A DNA stretch of 64,000 bases from Nocardioides sp. SLBN-35 (lineage in GTDB: Bacteria; Actinomycetota; Actinomycetes; Propionibacteriales; Nocardioidaceae). Under the pieces are notes generated by a model. It was not told where the DNA came from. It saw nothing but the letters and a program-made list of their open reading frames with translations, and did no database searches. Of this stretch, positions 15,952 to 24,472 are shown in pieces. Numbering within the stretch: position 1 is the stretch's first letter; every line of letters starts with the position of its first letter. The stretch covers positions 1,116,001 to 1,180,000 of the forward strand of contig NZ_VFNU01000001.1 in NCBI RefSeq assembly GCF_006715725.1, given 5' to 3'. Made by a program: the position numbers and the translations under genes.

Positions 15952-17358
15952 ATGACGGCGACGAGCATCCCGACGGCGACCCCGACGTCCCCCCGCACGC
16001 GGACCCGGGTGGCGGTGATCGGCGGTGGCGCGAGCGGGGTCCTCACTGCCATCAACCTGCTGGTGCGATCCGACGACCCGGGCCTCGAGGTCGTCGTCCA
16101 CGAGGCCAGCGGCATCGTCGGCCGGGGCGTCGCCTACGGCACCAACGACCAGCGCCACCTGCTCAACGTCCGCGCCCGGCACATGAGTGCCTTCCCCGAC
16201 GCGCCCTCGGACCTGCTCGACTGGGCGCTGCGTACCGGTCGCAGCAGCGACCCGCAGGGCTTCCTGCCGCGCGCCGACTACGCGATCTACCTCCAGGACC
16301 GGCTGGCCGACGTCGCCGACGACCGGCTCCGGATCCGCGCCGGCCGGGTCCTCGACGTCGTCCCCACCGGCGCCGGCTTCGAGGTCGTCACCGAGCGGTC
16401 CGCCGCGCACGCCGACGCCGTCGTGCTGTGCCACGGGAACCAGCCGCCCCGTCCGCTCGCCACCGCGGGCGGGGCGGCTCTGCCCGATGCGCCCTGGCAT
16501 GTCGCCAACCCCTGGGAGCTGGCGCGGCTGCGCGCCCTCCCCGCCGACGCCCGCGTGGTCGTCGTCGGCACCGGGCTGACCGGCATCGACACGACCATCA
16601 CACTGCTCGAGGACGGCCCTGCGCGCCACGTCACGCTCGTCAGCCGCAACGGGCTGCTGCCCAAGCCGCACGTCGGCCAGGCCCACACCGCCTGGGTCAC
16701 CAAGGTCCCCGACGACGCCGTCACCGCCGACGGCATCGCCGCGGCGCTCGCCGACGAGTGCCGCGCCGCCGCCGAGCGCGGGGTCGGCTGGCGTGCGGTC
16801 GTCGACGGCCTGCGTCCGCTCACCCAAGAGCTGTGGCGCCGCCTTCCGGTCGCCGAGCGCCGCCGCTTCCTCGACGTCCACGCCCGGGACTGGGAGGTGC
16901 GCCGGCACCGGATGGCGCCCGAGGTCGCGCTGCGCCTCCAGTCCTACCGGTACGACGACCGGCTGGCCGTCCACGCCGGCAGCCTGCACGCCGTGGAGGA
17001 CCTCGGCGAGCGCTGCCGGGTCACCACCGCACCCGGCCACGCACCGGTCGACGTCGACGCGGTCGTCAACTGCACCGGCCCGCTGCCCGACGTACGCCAC
17101 AGCTCCGACCCGCTCCTGCGCGCCCTCGTCGCCCGCGGCACCGTGACCCCCGATCCCCTCGCGCTCGGCATCGACGCCACCGTCGACGGAGCCGTCCTCG
17201 GGGCCGACGGCCGGGTCGTCGACGGGCTGTTCGTGGTCGGCCCGCCGCGCAAGGGCACGCTGTGGGAGTCGACCGCGATCCCCGAGATCCGGGGGCAGGC
17301 GGCACAGGTCGCGACGGCGGTGGTGCAGCGCACGTCTCGGAGCATCGTCGCGAACTGA
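15952..17358 (+). CDS. FAD/NAD(P)-binding oxidoreductase (NAD_binding_9 family)
   Basis: A 468-residue flavoprotein-like enzyme. The N-terminal FAD-binding Rossmann motif is VAVIGGGASGVLTAINLL (about 20-37), followed by GIVGRGVAYGTNDQRHLLNV, characteristic of the NAD_binding_9/YdhS-like family. A second dinucleotide motif VVVVGTGLTGIDTTITLL lies near residue 205. The conserved ending with GPPRKGTLWESTAIPEIRGQ is also typical. The substrate is unknown. It has its own leaderless promoter and lies 34 bases upstream of purF on the same strand, but purF also has its own promoter. Confidence 0.82.
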   Translation: MTATSIPTATPTSPRTRTRVAVIGGGASGVLTAINLLVRSDDPGLEVVVHEASGIVGRGVAYGTNDQRHLLNVRARHMSAFPDAPSDLLDWALRTGRSSDPQGFLPRADYAIYLQDRLADVADDRLRIRAGRVLDVVPTGAGFEVVTERSAAHADAVVLCHGNQPPRPLATAGGAALPDAPWHVANPWELARLRALPADARVVVVGTGLTGIDTTITLLEDGPARHVTLVSRNGLLPKPHVGQAHTAWVTKVPDDAVTADGIAAALADECRAAAERGVGWRAVVDGLRPLTQELWRRLPVAERRRFLDVHARDWEVRRHRMAPEVALRLQSYRYDDRLAVHAGSLHAVEDLGERCRVTTAPGHAPVDVDAVVNCTGPLPDVRHSSDPLLRALVARGTVTPDPLALGIDATVDGAVLGADGRVVDGLFVVGPPRKGTLWESTAIPEIRGQAAQVATAVVQRTSRSIVAN

Positions 17359-17378
17359 GCGATCCGCGCCCCGGCCGG

Positions 17379-17384
17379 TAGGCT
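17379..17384 (+). promoter_or_regulatory. -10 box of leaderless purF promoter
   Basis: TAGGCT ends 8 bases before GTG 17393, whose second codon is the catalytic cysteine. Confidence 0.5.
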
Positions 17385-17392
17385 TGCGCAAC

Positions 17393-18853
17393 GTGTGCGG
17401 AGTCTTCGGTGTATGGGCCCCGGGTGAGGACGTCGCGAAGCTGACGTACTTCGGCCTCTACTCGCTGCAGCACCGCGGGCAGGAGTCCGCGGGCATCTCG
17501 GTCAGCAACGGTCGGCAGATCCTCGTCTACAAGGACATGGGCCTCGTCTCCCAGGTCTTCGACGAGAACACCCTCGAGTCGTTCGCGGGCCACCTCGCGG
17601 TCGGTCACTGTCGCTACTCGACCACGGGCGCGAGCACGTGGCAGAACGCGCAGCCGACCTTCCGGCCCACCGAGGACGGCTCGATCGCGCTCGGCCACAA
17701 CGGCAACCTGATCAACACCGCGCACCTCGCGGAGATGGTCCAGGCGCTGCCGAGCGAGGACGGCGAGCTCGACATCCACGCCCACAACCTCGAGTCGTCC
17801 ACCAACGACACGAGCCTGGTGACCGCGCTCCTCGCGCACCACCCCGACCAGTCGCTGGAGGCTCGCGCGCTGGAGCTGCTGCCGCAGGTCGAGGGCGCGT
17901 TCTCGTTCGTGTTCATGAACGAGAACACGCTGTACGCCGCCCGCGACCCCGAGGGCATCCGGCCGCTCGTGCTGGGCCGCCTCGAGCGGGGTTGGGTCGT
18001 CGCGAGCGAGGACGCCGCCCTGGCGACCACCGGCGCGAGCGTCGTGCGGGAGGTCGAGCCGGGCGAGCTGATCGTCATCGACGAGGACGGTCTGCGCTCC
18101 CACAAGTTCGCCGAGCCGCGCCGCAAGGGCTGCGTGTTCGAGTACGTCTACCTCGCCCGTCCCGACGCCACCATCGCCAACCGCAGCGTGCACGAGGCGC
18201 GGGTCGAGATGGGCCGCCAGCTCGCGCGCGAGTTCCCGGTCGAGGCCGACCTGGTCATCCCGGTCCCCGAGTCCGGCACCCCTGCCGCGTCCGGCTACGC
18301 GCTGGAGAGCGGCATCCCGTTCGGCCAGGGCTTCGTCAAGAACGCCTACGTCGGCCGCACCTTCATCCAGCCCTCGCAGACCCTGCGCCAGCTCGGCATC
18401 CGGCTCAAGCTCAACGCGCTCGAGCACATGATCCGCGGCAAGCGGATCGTCGTGGTCGACGACTCGATCGTGCGCGGAAACACCCAACGCGCCCAGGTCC
18501 GGATGCTCCGCGAGGCCGGCGCGCTCGAGGTCCACGTCCGGATCTCCTCCCCGCCGGTGAAGTGGCCGTGCTTCTACGGCATCGACTTCGCGACCCGTGC
18601 CGAGCTGATCGCCAACGGCCTCGACGTCGACGAGATCGCGGCCAGCGTCGGCGCCGACAGCCTCGGCTACATCTCGCTCGAGGGCATGGTCCAGGCGACC
18701 GGCCAGCCGCAGAGCACCCTGTGCACCGCCTGCTTCACCGGCGACTACCCGATCGAGCTCCCCGACGAGAGCCTGCTCGGCAAGCACCTCCTCGAGGCCA
18801 CGCTCACGCCGAGCACCCACGGCGAGGCCCTCCCTGTTTTCAACAATCCGTGA
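17393..18853 (+). CDS. purF: Amidophosphoribosyltransferase
   Basis: A 486-residue enzyme for the first committed step of purine synthesis (PRPP plus glutamine to phosphoribosylamine). GTG 17393 is chosen because it gives MCGVFGVW, placing the glutaminase nucleophile Cys directly after the initiator, as in forms without a propeptide. The PRPP loop VVVDDSIVRGNT lies at about 352-363. Cysteines in RKGCVFEYVYL and TLCTACFTGDYP fit the iron-sulfur-containing B. subtilis-type PurF. purM follows after 12 bases, so the two form an operon. Confidence 0.96.
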   Translation: MCGVFGVWAPGEDVAKLTYFGLYSLQHRGQESAGISVSNGRQILVYKDMGLVSQVFDENTLESFAGHLAVGHCRYSTTGASTWQNAQPTFRPTEDGSIALGHNGNLINTAHLAEMVQALPSEDGELDIHAHNLESSTNDTSLVTALLAHHPDQSLEARALELLPQVEGAFSFVFMNENTLYAARDPEGIRPLVLGRLERGWVVASEDAALATTGASVVREVEPGELIVIDEDGLRSHKFAEPRRKGCVFEYVYLARPDATIANRSVHEARVEMGRQLAREFPVEADLVIPVPESGTPAASGYALESGIPFGQGFVKNAYVGRTFIQPSQTLRQLGIRLKLNALEHMIRGKRIVVVDDSIVRGNTQRAQVRMLREAGALEVHVRISSPPVKWPCFYGIDFATRAELIANGLDVDEIAASVGADSLGYISLEGMVQATGQPQSTLCTACFTGDYPIELPDESLLGKHLLEATLTPSTHGEALPVFNNP

Positions 18854-18865
18854 TCGAGGAGAACC

Positions 18866-19927
18866 GTGGCTGACAATGCAACCGGGGCCTACGCCCGTGC
18901 CGGTGTCGACATCGAGGCCGCGGACCGCGCCGTCGACCTGATGAAGGAGTGGGTCGCGAAGTCCCGCCGTCCCGAGGTGCTGGGTGGCCTGGGCGGCTTC
19001 GCCGGCCTCTTCGACGCCTCGGCACTGAAGAAGTACGAGCGTCCGCTGCTCGCGACCTCCACCGACGGCGTCGGTACCAAGGTCGACATCGCGCGGAAGA
19101 TGGACAAGCACGACACGATCGGCTTCGACCTCGTCGGCATGGTCGTCGACGACCTCGTGGTCTGCGGTGCCGAGCCGTTGTTCATGACCGACTACATCGC
19201 CACCGGCAAGGTCGTGCCCGAGCGGATCGCCGCGATCGTCAAGGGCATCGCCGAGGCGTGCACCGAGGCGGGCTGCGCGCTCGTCGGCGGTGAGACCGCC
19301 GAGCACCCCGGCCTGCTCGCCCCCGACGAGTACGACGTCGCCGGCGCCACCACCGGTGTCGTCGACGCGCACCGCCTGCTCGGCGCCGAGAAGGTCGCGG
19401 AGGGCGACGTCGTCATCGCGATGAAGGCCTCCGGACTCCACTCCAACGGCTACTCCCTGGCCCGGCACGTCTTCTTCACCGAGCTCGGCTGGGAGCTCGA
19501 CCGTCAGGTCGACGAGCTCGGCTCGACGCTCGGCGAGGAGCTTCTCGTGCCGACGAAGATCTACGCGAAGGCCTGCCTCGCGCTCGCCGACGCGACCGGC
19601 ACGCACGCGATGGCCCACATCACCGGTGGCGGACTGGCCAACAACCTGGCCCGCGTCATGCCCGCTCACCTCAGCGCCACGCTCGACCGCGCGAGCTGGA
19701 CCCCGCAGCCGATCTTCGACGTCGTCCGCACGGCGGGCGGTGTCGACCAGGCAAGCCTCGAAGCGACCCTCAACTGCGGCGTCGGCATGGTCTCCCTCAC
19801 CCCGGCCGCAGAGGTCGACGCGGCGATCGCCACGCTCGGGGAGCACGGCGTCCAGGCCTGGGTCGCGGGCGAGGTCGTGGCCGGCGACGGCAGCGTGACG
19901 CTGGTCGGTCAGCACCCCGGTTGGTGA
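18866..19927 (+). CDS. purM: Phosphoribosylformylglycinamidine cyclo-ligase (AIR synthetase)
   Basis: A 353-residue PurM that closes the imidazole ring (FGAM plus ATP to AIR). Typical blocks are GLGGFAGLFD, TDGVGTK, DLVVCGAEPLFMTDYIA, GCALVGGETAEHPG, SGLHSNGYSL and the glycine-rich HITGGGLANNLARVMP. GTG 18866 is preceded by GAGGAGAA at suitable spacing. It is 12 bases from purF and probably co-transcribed. A hairpin just after the stop is the likely operon terminator. Confidence 0.96.
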   Translation: MADNATGAYARAGVDIEAADRAVDLMKEWVAKSRRPEVLGGLGGFAGLFDASALKKYERPLLATSTDGVGTKVDIARKMDKHDTIGFDLVGMVVDDLVVCGAEPLFMTDYIATGKVVPERIAAIVKGIAEACTEAGCALVGGETAEHPGLLAPDEYDVAGATTGVVDAHRLLGAEKVAEGDVVIAMKASGLHSNGYSLARHVFFTELGWELDRQVDELGSTLGEELLVPTKIYAKACLALADATGTHAMAHITGGGLANNLARVMPAHLSATLDRASWTPQPIFDVVRTAGGVDQASLEATLNCGVGMVSLTPAAEVDAAIATLGEHGVQAWVAGEVVAGDGSVTLVGQHPGW

Positions 19928-19932
19928 CCTGC

Positions 19933-19967
19933 GCCTCATCCGCGCGCGCCACGCGTGCGGATGAGGC
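19933..19967 (+). terminator. Hairpin terminator after purM
   Basis: GCCTCATCCGC (19933-19943) and GCGGATGAGGC (19957-19967) form a perfect 11-bp stem with a 13-base loop, 6 bases after the purM stop. No T-run follows, which is usual in such GC-rich genomes. Confidence 0.6.
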
Positions 19968-20081
19968 TCCCAGCGTGCGGGAACACCCACCGGCCATGTA
20001 CCGTTGGACCCACGAGACTACGTATTCAGCAGTCCGGGGCCCGGAGGGCTACCGGCCAAGTGTGCGAGGGGGCTGGACCCT

Positions 20082-20267
20082 ATGGGCCGCGGCCGTGCGA
20101 AAGCCAAGCAGACCAAGGTCGCTCGCGACCTGAAGTACCGCACTCACGAGACTGACCTCTCGGCGCTGGCGGCGGAGCTCCATGGAGAGCCCGCATCGTC
20201 CAGCGCCGACGAGGTGGAGCCCGAGGTGCTCGACAAGTGGTCGGACTACGCCGACCGCCGCGACTGA
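20082..20267 (+). CDS. DUF3073 small protein
   Basis: A 61-residue basic-then-acidic cytosolic protein. The opening GRGRAKAKQTKVARDLKY and the acidic tail ending VLDKWSDYADRRD match DUF3073, a short actinobacterial family commonly found behind purM. ATG 20082 is preceded by a GAGGGGG ribosome-binding site about 9 bases upstream. An upstream in-frame ATG would add a non-conserved extension. Function unknown. Confidence 0.85.
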   Translation: MGRGRAKAKQTKVARDLKYRTHETDLSALAAELHGEPASSSADEVEPEVLDKWSDYADRRD

Positions 20268-20475
20268 GCTGAATGGCGCGAGCGCGTCGCTCGTTCCTCG
20301 CGCCGCGCTGCCGCGCCGCAGTCGAGGTCCGTGGTCGTCACGTCCGCGTGGCGGCAACACGGTCGGCTCGCGGAAAGACTCGGCTCCTCCGCTCCGGTCG
20401 CTCGTTCCTCGCTCCCTGCGCTCCGTCGCCATTGCTTCCCGCGATGACCGACGACGTGGGTTGACGCGGATCGGG
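20268..20475. other. 208-bp non-coding space with a repeated 16-mer
   Basis: No gene is seen here between the convergent DUF3073 and glycosidase-fold genes. The 16-mer GTCGCTCGTTCCTCGC occurs at 20286-20301 and again at 20397-20412, and the whole stretch is rich in CGCTCG-like words. It looks like intergenic repeat sequence. Confidence 0.5.
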
Positions 20476-21798
20476 TCACGCCGGCGCGGCCTGTCGCATG
20501 ACCACCACGTCTCCGTGGGTGCCGTAGCCGGCGAGCCGGCCACCTGAGCGGCGCCCGTCGAACGTCACCAGCCGCCACTCGTCGCCCGGCACGTCCGGGT
20601 CGGGCGGCAGGACGCTCGGCCACGGGATGTTGGTGGGGTACGGCGCGCTCAGGGCGCCGATCTCGGTCATCGTCGTGTCGAAGACCGGGTAGCGGCCACG
20701 GACCGCCCGGCGGTTGTCCCTTCCGTCGCTGGCCAGGACCCTCCAGTCCTCGCCGACGCGGAGCAGGGTGGTGCCCTCGGTCGCCCGGCGGTCGGTCGCC
20801 GCGCCCCGCAGGGCGAGGTGGTCGAGCGACGGGCCGGCGGCGAGCAGCGGGTGGAAGTCGAAGAACCTGCGCGCGCTGACGAAGCCGACCAGCCACCCGC
20901 CGTCCGGGGTCCGCGCCAGGTGCGGGTCCCAGGTCCCGACCGTGGGGCCGTCGGTGGGCAGGTCCAGGCGCCGGGTGGGCAGCACGTGCTGCCCGCGGGT
21001 GAGGTCCTCGGCCGACTCGGCCAGGGTGACACCGAGCGCGCCCGGGACCCGGTCCGCCTTGCGCGCTGGGAAGTCCGACCAGGTGCTGGTGGCGACCAGC
21101 CAGCGATCGCCGTCGCGGACCAGGTGGGTGGCGTGGTCGCCGTACACCCCCGGTCGGTCGGGACGCTCGAAGAACAGGTCGCTGCGCCAGCTGATCCCAC
21201 CGGACCGGGACAGCGACCAGACCGAGGTGTGCGCGGTGTCGAAGAATCCCGGCCCGGCGCTGGTGGCGGTCAGCAGCACCTCCGAGCCGATCCGGTACGG
21301 CGACCCGTCGGCGTGCGACACCACCCGGATGTCACGCAGCCCGAGCTGCCCGAAGCTCCCGGCGCGCACCTCGCTCGCCCCCGTGGCGTCGTGGGTGAGC
21401 CCGGCCAGCCAGTCCGGATCGCGGGTGTCGGGGCCGCCGATCTCGCGCAGGTCGATGCGCCCACGCGCGACCCAGGCGCCGTCCTCGTGGGTCAGCACCG
21501 CGAGGTGGCTGCCGGTCAGGGTCAGGCCCAGCCGGGTGGGGGGTGAGGAGACGCGACCGAACCGCCGGCTGCGCAGCGCGTGCTCGGCGCCGCCGATCCG
21601 GACCAGCAGCGAGGCCCGGCCGTCCTCGAGGCGCACCGCCAGCCGCGTCCCGTCGGCCCCCTCCAGTGCCAGCCCGGCCGCGCCGTCCCCGGACACCGCC
21701 GCCTCGACTGCGCCGAAGGGGGCGCGGAGGGGGAGGCCCTCGGCCGCCACCAGGGTGATCGGGCGGTGGCGGGCGGCGATCTCGAAGGACGGCAGCAC
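20476..21798 (-). CDS. Glycoside hydrolase family 43-like (beta-propeller) protein, cytosolic
   Basis: A 440-residue protein without a signal peptide. Repeated beta-blade-like segments such as GVYGDHATHLVRDGDRWLVA, TVGTWDPHLARTPDGGWLVG and RRATEGTTLLRVGEDWRVLA suggest a five-bladed propeller like GH43/GH32-type glycosidases. Asp residues in WDPHLA and GDHATH are candidate acids, but I cannot confirm a catalytic triad. The GTG start at 21798 follows a TAGGGT -10 box on the minus strand (21805-21810) by 6 bases. It is divergent from the alpha/beta hydrolase gene with only 29 bases between. Confidence 0.6.
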   Translation of the reverse strand: MLPSFEIAARHRPITLVAAEGLPLRAPFGAVEAAVSGDGAAGLALEGADGTRLAVRLEDGRASLLVRIGGAEHALRSRRFGRVSSPPTRLGLTLTGSHLAVLTHEDGAWVARGRIDLREIGGPDTRDPDWLAGLTHDATGASEVRAGSFGQLGLRDIRVVSHADGSPYRIGSEVLLTATSAGPGFFDTAHTSVWSLSRSGGISWRSDLFFERPDRPGVYGDHATHLVRDGDRWLVATSTWSDFPARKADRVPGALGVTLAESAEDLTRGQHVLPTRRLDLPTDGPTVGTWDPHLARTPDGGWLVGFVSARRFFDFHPLLAAGPSLDHLALRGAATDRRATEGTTLLRVGEDWRVLASDGRDNRRAVRGRYPVFDTTMTEIGALSAPYPTNIPWPSVLPPDPDVPGDEWRLVTFDGRRSGGRLAGYGTHGDVVVMRQAAPA

Positions 21799-21804
21799 GG
21801 GCGC

Positions 21805-21810
21805 ACCCTA
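21805..21810 (-). promoter_or_regulatory. -10 box of leaderless promoter for GH43-like gene
   Basis: On the minus strand TAGGGT is followed by 6 bases and the GTG at 21798. A second candidate -10 box, CATGAT (21816-21821, plus strand), serves the divergent gene. Confidence 0.5.
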
Positions 21811-21827
21811 CGCGGCATGATGCGTCC

Positions 21828-23105
21828 GTGCCCGCCCCCACCCTGACCCCGTTGACCGGCGGCAACGGCATCGCGCTGAGCGCCGCCCGCCCCGGCCCCG
21901 ACCTCGCTGCCCTGGGCTGGTCCGAGGAGGAGTACGCCGCCAGCGGCACCGCCCGGGCGGTCGACGCCGCACACGGAGAGGCGCCGTACACGACCCGGGT
22001 CGTCGTACGGCGTCCGGTGACGGCGCCGGCCAGCGGGACCCTCGTCGTCGAGTGGCTCAACGTGAGCAGCGGCGCCGACGCCGCCCCCGACTGGACCTAC
22101 CTCGCCGAGGAGCTGGTCCGTCAGGGTCATGCCTGGGCCGGCGTCTCCGCCCAGCGCAACGGCGTCGAGAACGGCGCCGCGACCGTCACGGTCGAGGGCG
22201 CGGCACTGCAGGGTCTCAAGGCCGTCGACCCGGTCCGGTACGGCGACCTGCACCACCCCGGGGACGCCTACGCCTACGGCATCTTCACCGACGTCGCCCG
22301 GGCCGCGGCCGAGCTGACCGGGGCGGAGCGGGTTCTCGCGATCGGTCAGTCGCAGTCGGCGTACGCGCTGACGACCTATCTCAACCACGTCCACCCGACC
22401 GAGCGCTTCTTCGACGGCTTCCTGGTCCACAGCCGCGGCGACGTCGCCGCCCCGCTCGGCGAGCCCGGCCGCGGCATCGACCTCCTCGCCGCGCGTGCCG
22501 CCGGCGAGCCGACGCCGGTCCGCGACGACCTCGACGTACCGGTCCTCGTGCTCGAGGCCGAGGGCGACCTGCTCGGCCGGATCAACTACCTGCCGGCCCG
22601 CCAGCCCGACGGGCCCCTGCTGCGCGTGTGGGAGGTCGCCGGCGCCGCCCACGCCGACCTGTTCCAGATCGGCGAGTTCGAGGCCTTCCTCGGCTGCCCC
22701 GACCCGGTCAACCGCGGCCAGCACGCGTACGTCGCCCGCGCCGCGCTCCGCCACCTCGAGGCCTGGGCTCGCGGCGGCCCTGCCGCCCCCTCCGCGCCGC
22801 CGCTGGAGATCGTCGGCGGCGCCTTCGTCCGCGACGACCTCGGCATCGTCCGCGGCGGCATCCGCACGCCCGTCGTCGACGCACCCGCCGATGTCGTCTC
22901 CGGCGACGCCGGTCCCGATGCGTCGGTCATCTGTGGCCTGTTCGGCCGCACCCTCCCGCTGCCCGCGGGAGCCGGCGCGCGGCTGTGGGCGACGCACGAG
23001 GCGTACCTGTCGGCGTACGAGAGCGCGACGGAGGCTGCCATCGCCGCCGGGTTCGTGCTCCGGGAAGACCGGGACGCGGTGCTGGCAGAGGCGCGTCAGG
23101 CCTGA
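21828..23105 (+). CDS. Alpha/beta-hydrolase domain protein (Abhydrolase_10 type)
   Basis: A 425-residue protein. The motif GQSQSAYALTTYLNHVHP carries a nucleophile elbow GxSxS, preceded by FTDVARAAAEL. The LVVEWLNVSSGADAAPDW block and the later VPVLVLEAEGDL and AGAAHADLFQ (acid and histidine regions) agree with the PF20091-like alpha/beta-hydrolase family. There is no signal peptide, so it is cytosolic; esterase or lactonase activity on a non-polymeric substrate is plausible. GTG 21828 follows a CATGAT -10-like box by 6 bases. Its 3' end overlaps the convergent CoA-transferase gene by 10 bases. Confidence 0.78.
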   Translation: MPAPTLTPLTGGNGIALSAARPGPDLAALGWSEEEYAASGTARAVDAAHGEAPYTTRVVVRRPVTAPASGTLVVEWLNVSSGADAAPDWTYLAEELVRQGHAWAGVSAQRNGVENGAATVTVEGAALQGLKAVDPVRYGDLHHPGDAYAYGIFTDVARAAAELTGAERVLAIGQSQSAYALTTYLNHVHPTERFFDGFLVHSRGDVAAPLGEPGRGIDLLAARAAGEPTPVRDDLDVPVLVLEAEGDLLGRINYLPARQPDGPLLRVWEVAGAAHADLFQIGEFEAFLGCPDPVNRGQHAYVARAALRHLEAWARGGPAAPSAPPLEIVGGAFVRDDLGIVRGGIRTPVVDAPADVVSGDAGPDASVICGLFGRTLPLPAGAGARLWATHEAYLSAYESATEAAIAAGFVLREDRDAVLAEARQA

Positions 23106-24271
23106 GGCTCCCCGGCCTGCACGGGAGCCCGGCTGAGCCAGTCCATGAGGACCGTGTCGCGATCGCCCCCCAGGGCCGGGCTGGTACGGGCTCCGGGAAC
23201 CCGCGGGACGGAGCCGGGGAAGCGCAGTGGCTGGGTCAGGAACGGAGTGCGTCCGAGGATCGGGTGGTCGAAATGCTCCACCAGGCCACGATGGGTGGCC
23301 TGCTCGCTGGCGAGGGCCTGGGCCAGGTCCCAGATCGGCGCTGCCGGCACACCGACCTCCTCGGCGGCCGCTACCGCCTCGGCCGTCGTACGTGCTGTCG
23401 ACCAGCACGTCGCGAGGGCCTCGATGTCGACGCGGTGCGCGGTACGTGAGGAGTCGTCCCCGAAGCGGGGGTCGTTCGCGGCCTCGGGATGTCCGACGAG
23501 CGCACAGAACCGAGCGAACACGCTGTCGTTGGCCACCGCGATCGCGACGAGCCCGTCGTTGGTCGGGTAGGTGTCGAAGGGCGCGGAGACCGGGTGCCGG
23601 TTGCCCACCCGCCCCGGCAGCGCCCCGGTCGCCGTCAAGATGCTCATCGCGGTGACCTGGAGGGAGACCAGAGAGTCGAACATCGCGATGTCGACGTGGC
23701 GGCCGATGCCGGTCCGCTCTCGCTCGAAGAGCGCGGCGGTGACGCCCCAGGCGGCGTACAGGCCGGCGATGACGTCGCCGACGGACTCGCCCACCCGCGT
23801 CGGCCCGCCCTCGACCGTTCCGGTGCCTGCCATCAGGCCCGACATGGCCTGGACCACCAGGTCGTACGCCGGGGCATGGGCGAGCGGGCCATCCTGCCCG
23901 AACCCGGAGATGCTGGCGTAGACGAGCCGTGGGTTGATCGCGTTCAAGCTGGCGTGGTCGATGCCGAGGCGGGCGGTCACGCCCGGCCGGAAGTTCTCGA
24001 CCAGGACGTCGGCGGCACGAACCAGGTCCAGCAGGGTGGCATGGTCGTCGGGGTCCTTGAGGTCCAGCGCGATGCTGCGCTTTCCGTGGTTGAGCTGGGC
24101 GAAGTAGACGCTCTCGCCGTCGCGGAACGGGCCGAGGTGGCGGGCGTCGTCGCCCTGATGCGCCTCGACCTTGACGATGTCGGCACCCAGATCTCCCAAC
24201 ATCGCGGTGCAGTAGGGGCCGGCCAGCACCCGGCTCAGGTCGAGCACCTTCACGTCGGTCAGCAGCGGCAT
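23096..24271 (-). CDS. Family III (CaiB/BaiF) CoA-transferase
   Basis: A 391-residue class III CoA-transferase that moves CoA between carboxylic acids. N-terminal VLDLSRVLAGPYCTAMLGDL and GADIVKVE are diagnostic. Asp166 in GESVGDVIAGL sits where the acyl-anhydride-forming Asp of formyl-CoA transferase lies. GLVAIAVAND and GVPAAPIWDL belong to the small domain. It is divergent from an acyl-CoA dehydrogenase gene across 201 bp, which suggests joint activation and oxidation of an organic acid. The 3' end overlaps the hydrolase gene by 10 bases on the opposite strand. Confidence 0.9.
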   Translation of the reverse strand: MPLLTDVKVLDLSRVLAGPYCTAMLGDLGADIVKVEAHQGDDARHLGPFRDGESVYFAQLNHGKRSIALDLKDPDDHATLLDLVRAADVLVENFRPGVTARLGIDHASLNAINPRLVYASISGFGQDGPLAHAPAYDLVVQAMSGLMAGTGTVEGGPTRVGESVGDVIAGLYAAWGVTAALFERERTGIGRHVDIAMFDSLVSLQVTAMSILTATGALPGRVGNRHPVSAPFDTYPTNDGLVAIAVANDSVFARFCALVGHPEAANDPRFGDDSSRTAHRVDIEALATCWSTARTTAEAVAAAEEVGVPAAPIWDLAQALASEQATHRGLVEHFDHPILGRTPFLTQPLRFPGSVPRVPGARTSPALGGDRDTVLMDWLSRAPVQAGEPQA

Positions 24272-24365
24272 CGTCGTCCTCCTCGGTCGATCAGGGGCTT
24301 CGGGCCGATCCCTGCGACCGTCCCGAGCGCGGCAACCGTAGGGACGCCTTGTCTCGGAGGACCAC

Positions 24366-24408
24366 GTGCAAGTGCCTAATCATCGTCGCCGCCATAGGGC
24401 GTTTGCAC
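24366..24408. promoter_or_regulatory. Spaced inverted half-sites between CoA-transferase and acyl-CoA dehydrogenase
   Basis: GTGCAA (24366-24371) and TTGCAC (24403-24408) are reverse complements with centres 37 bp apart, within the 201-bp divergent promoter space. They could be an operator, possibly for the PucR-type regulator nearby. This is tentative. Confidence 0.3.
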
Positions 24409-24472
24409 ATTGCGTGAGCCGGGTCACCTCGGCCTGAATAGTGCCGCAACGATCCCCGTCGAAAGCGAACCC

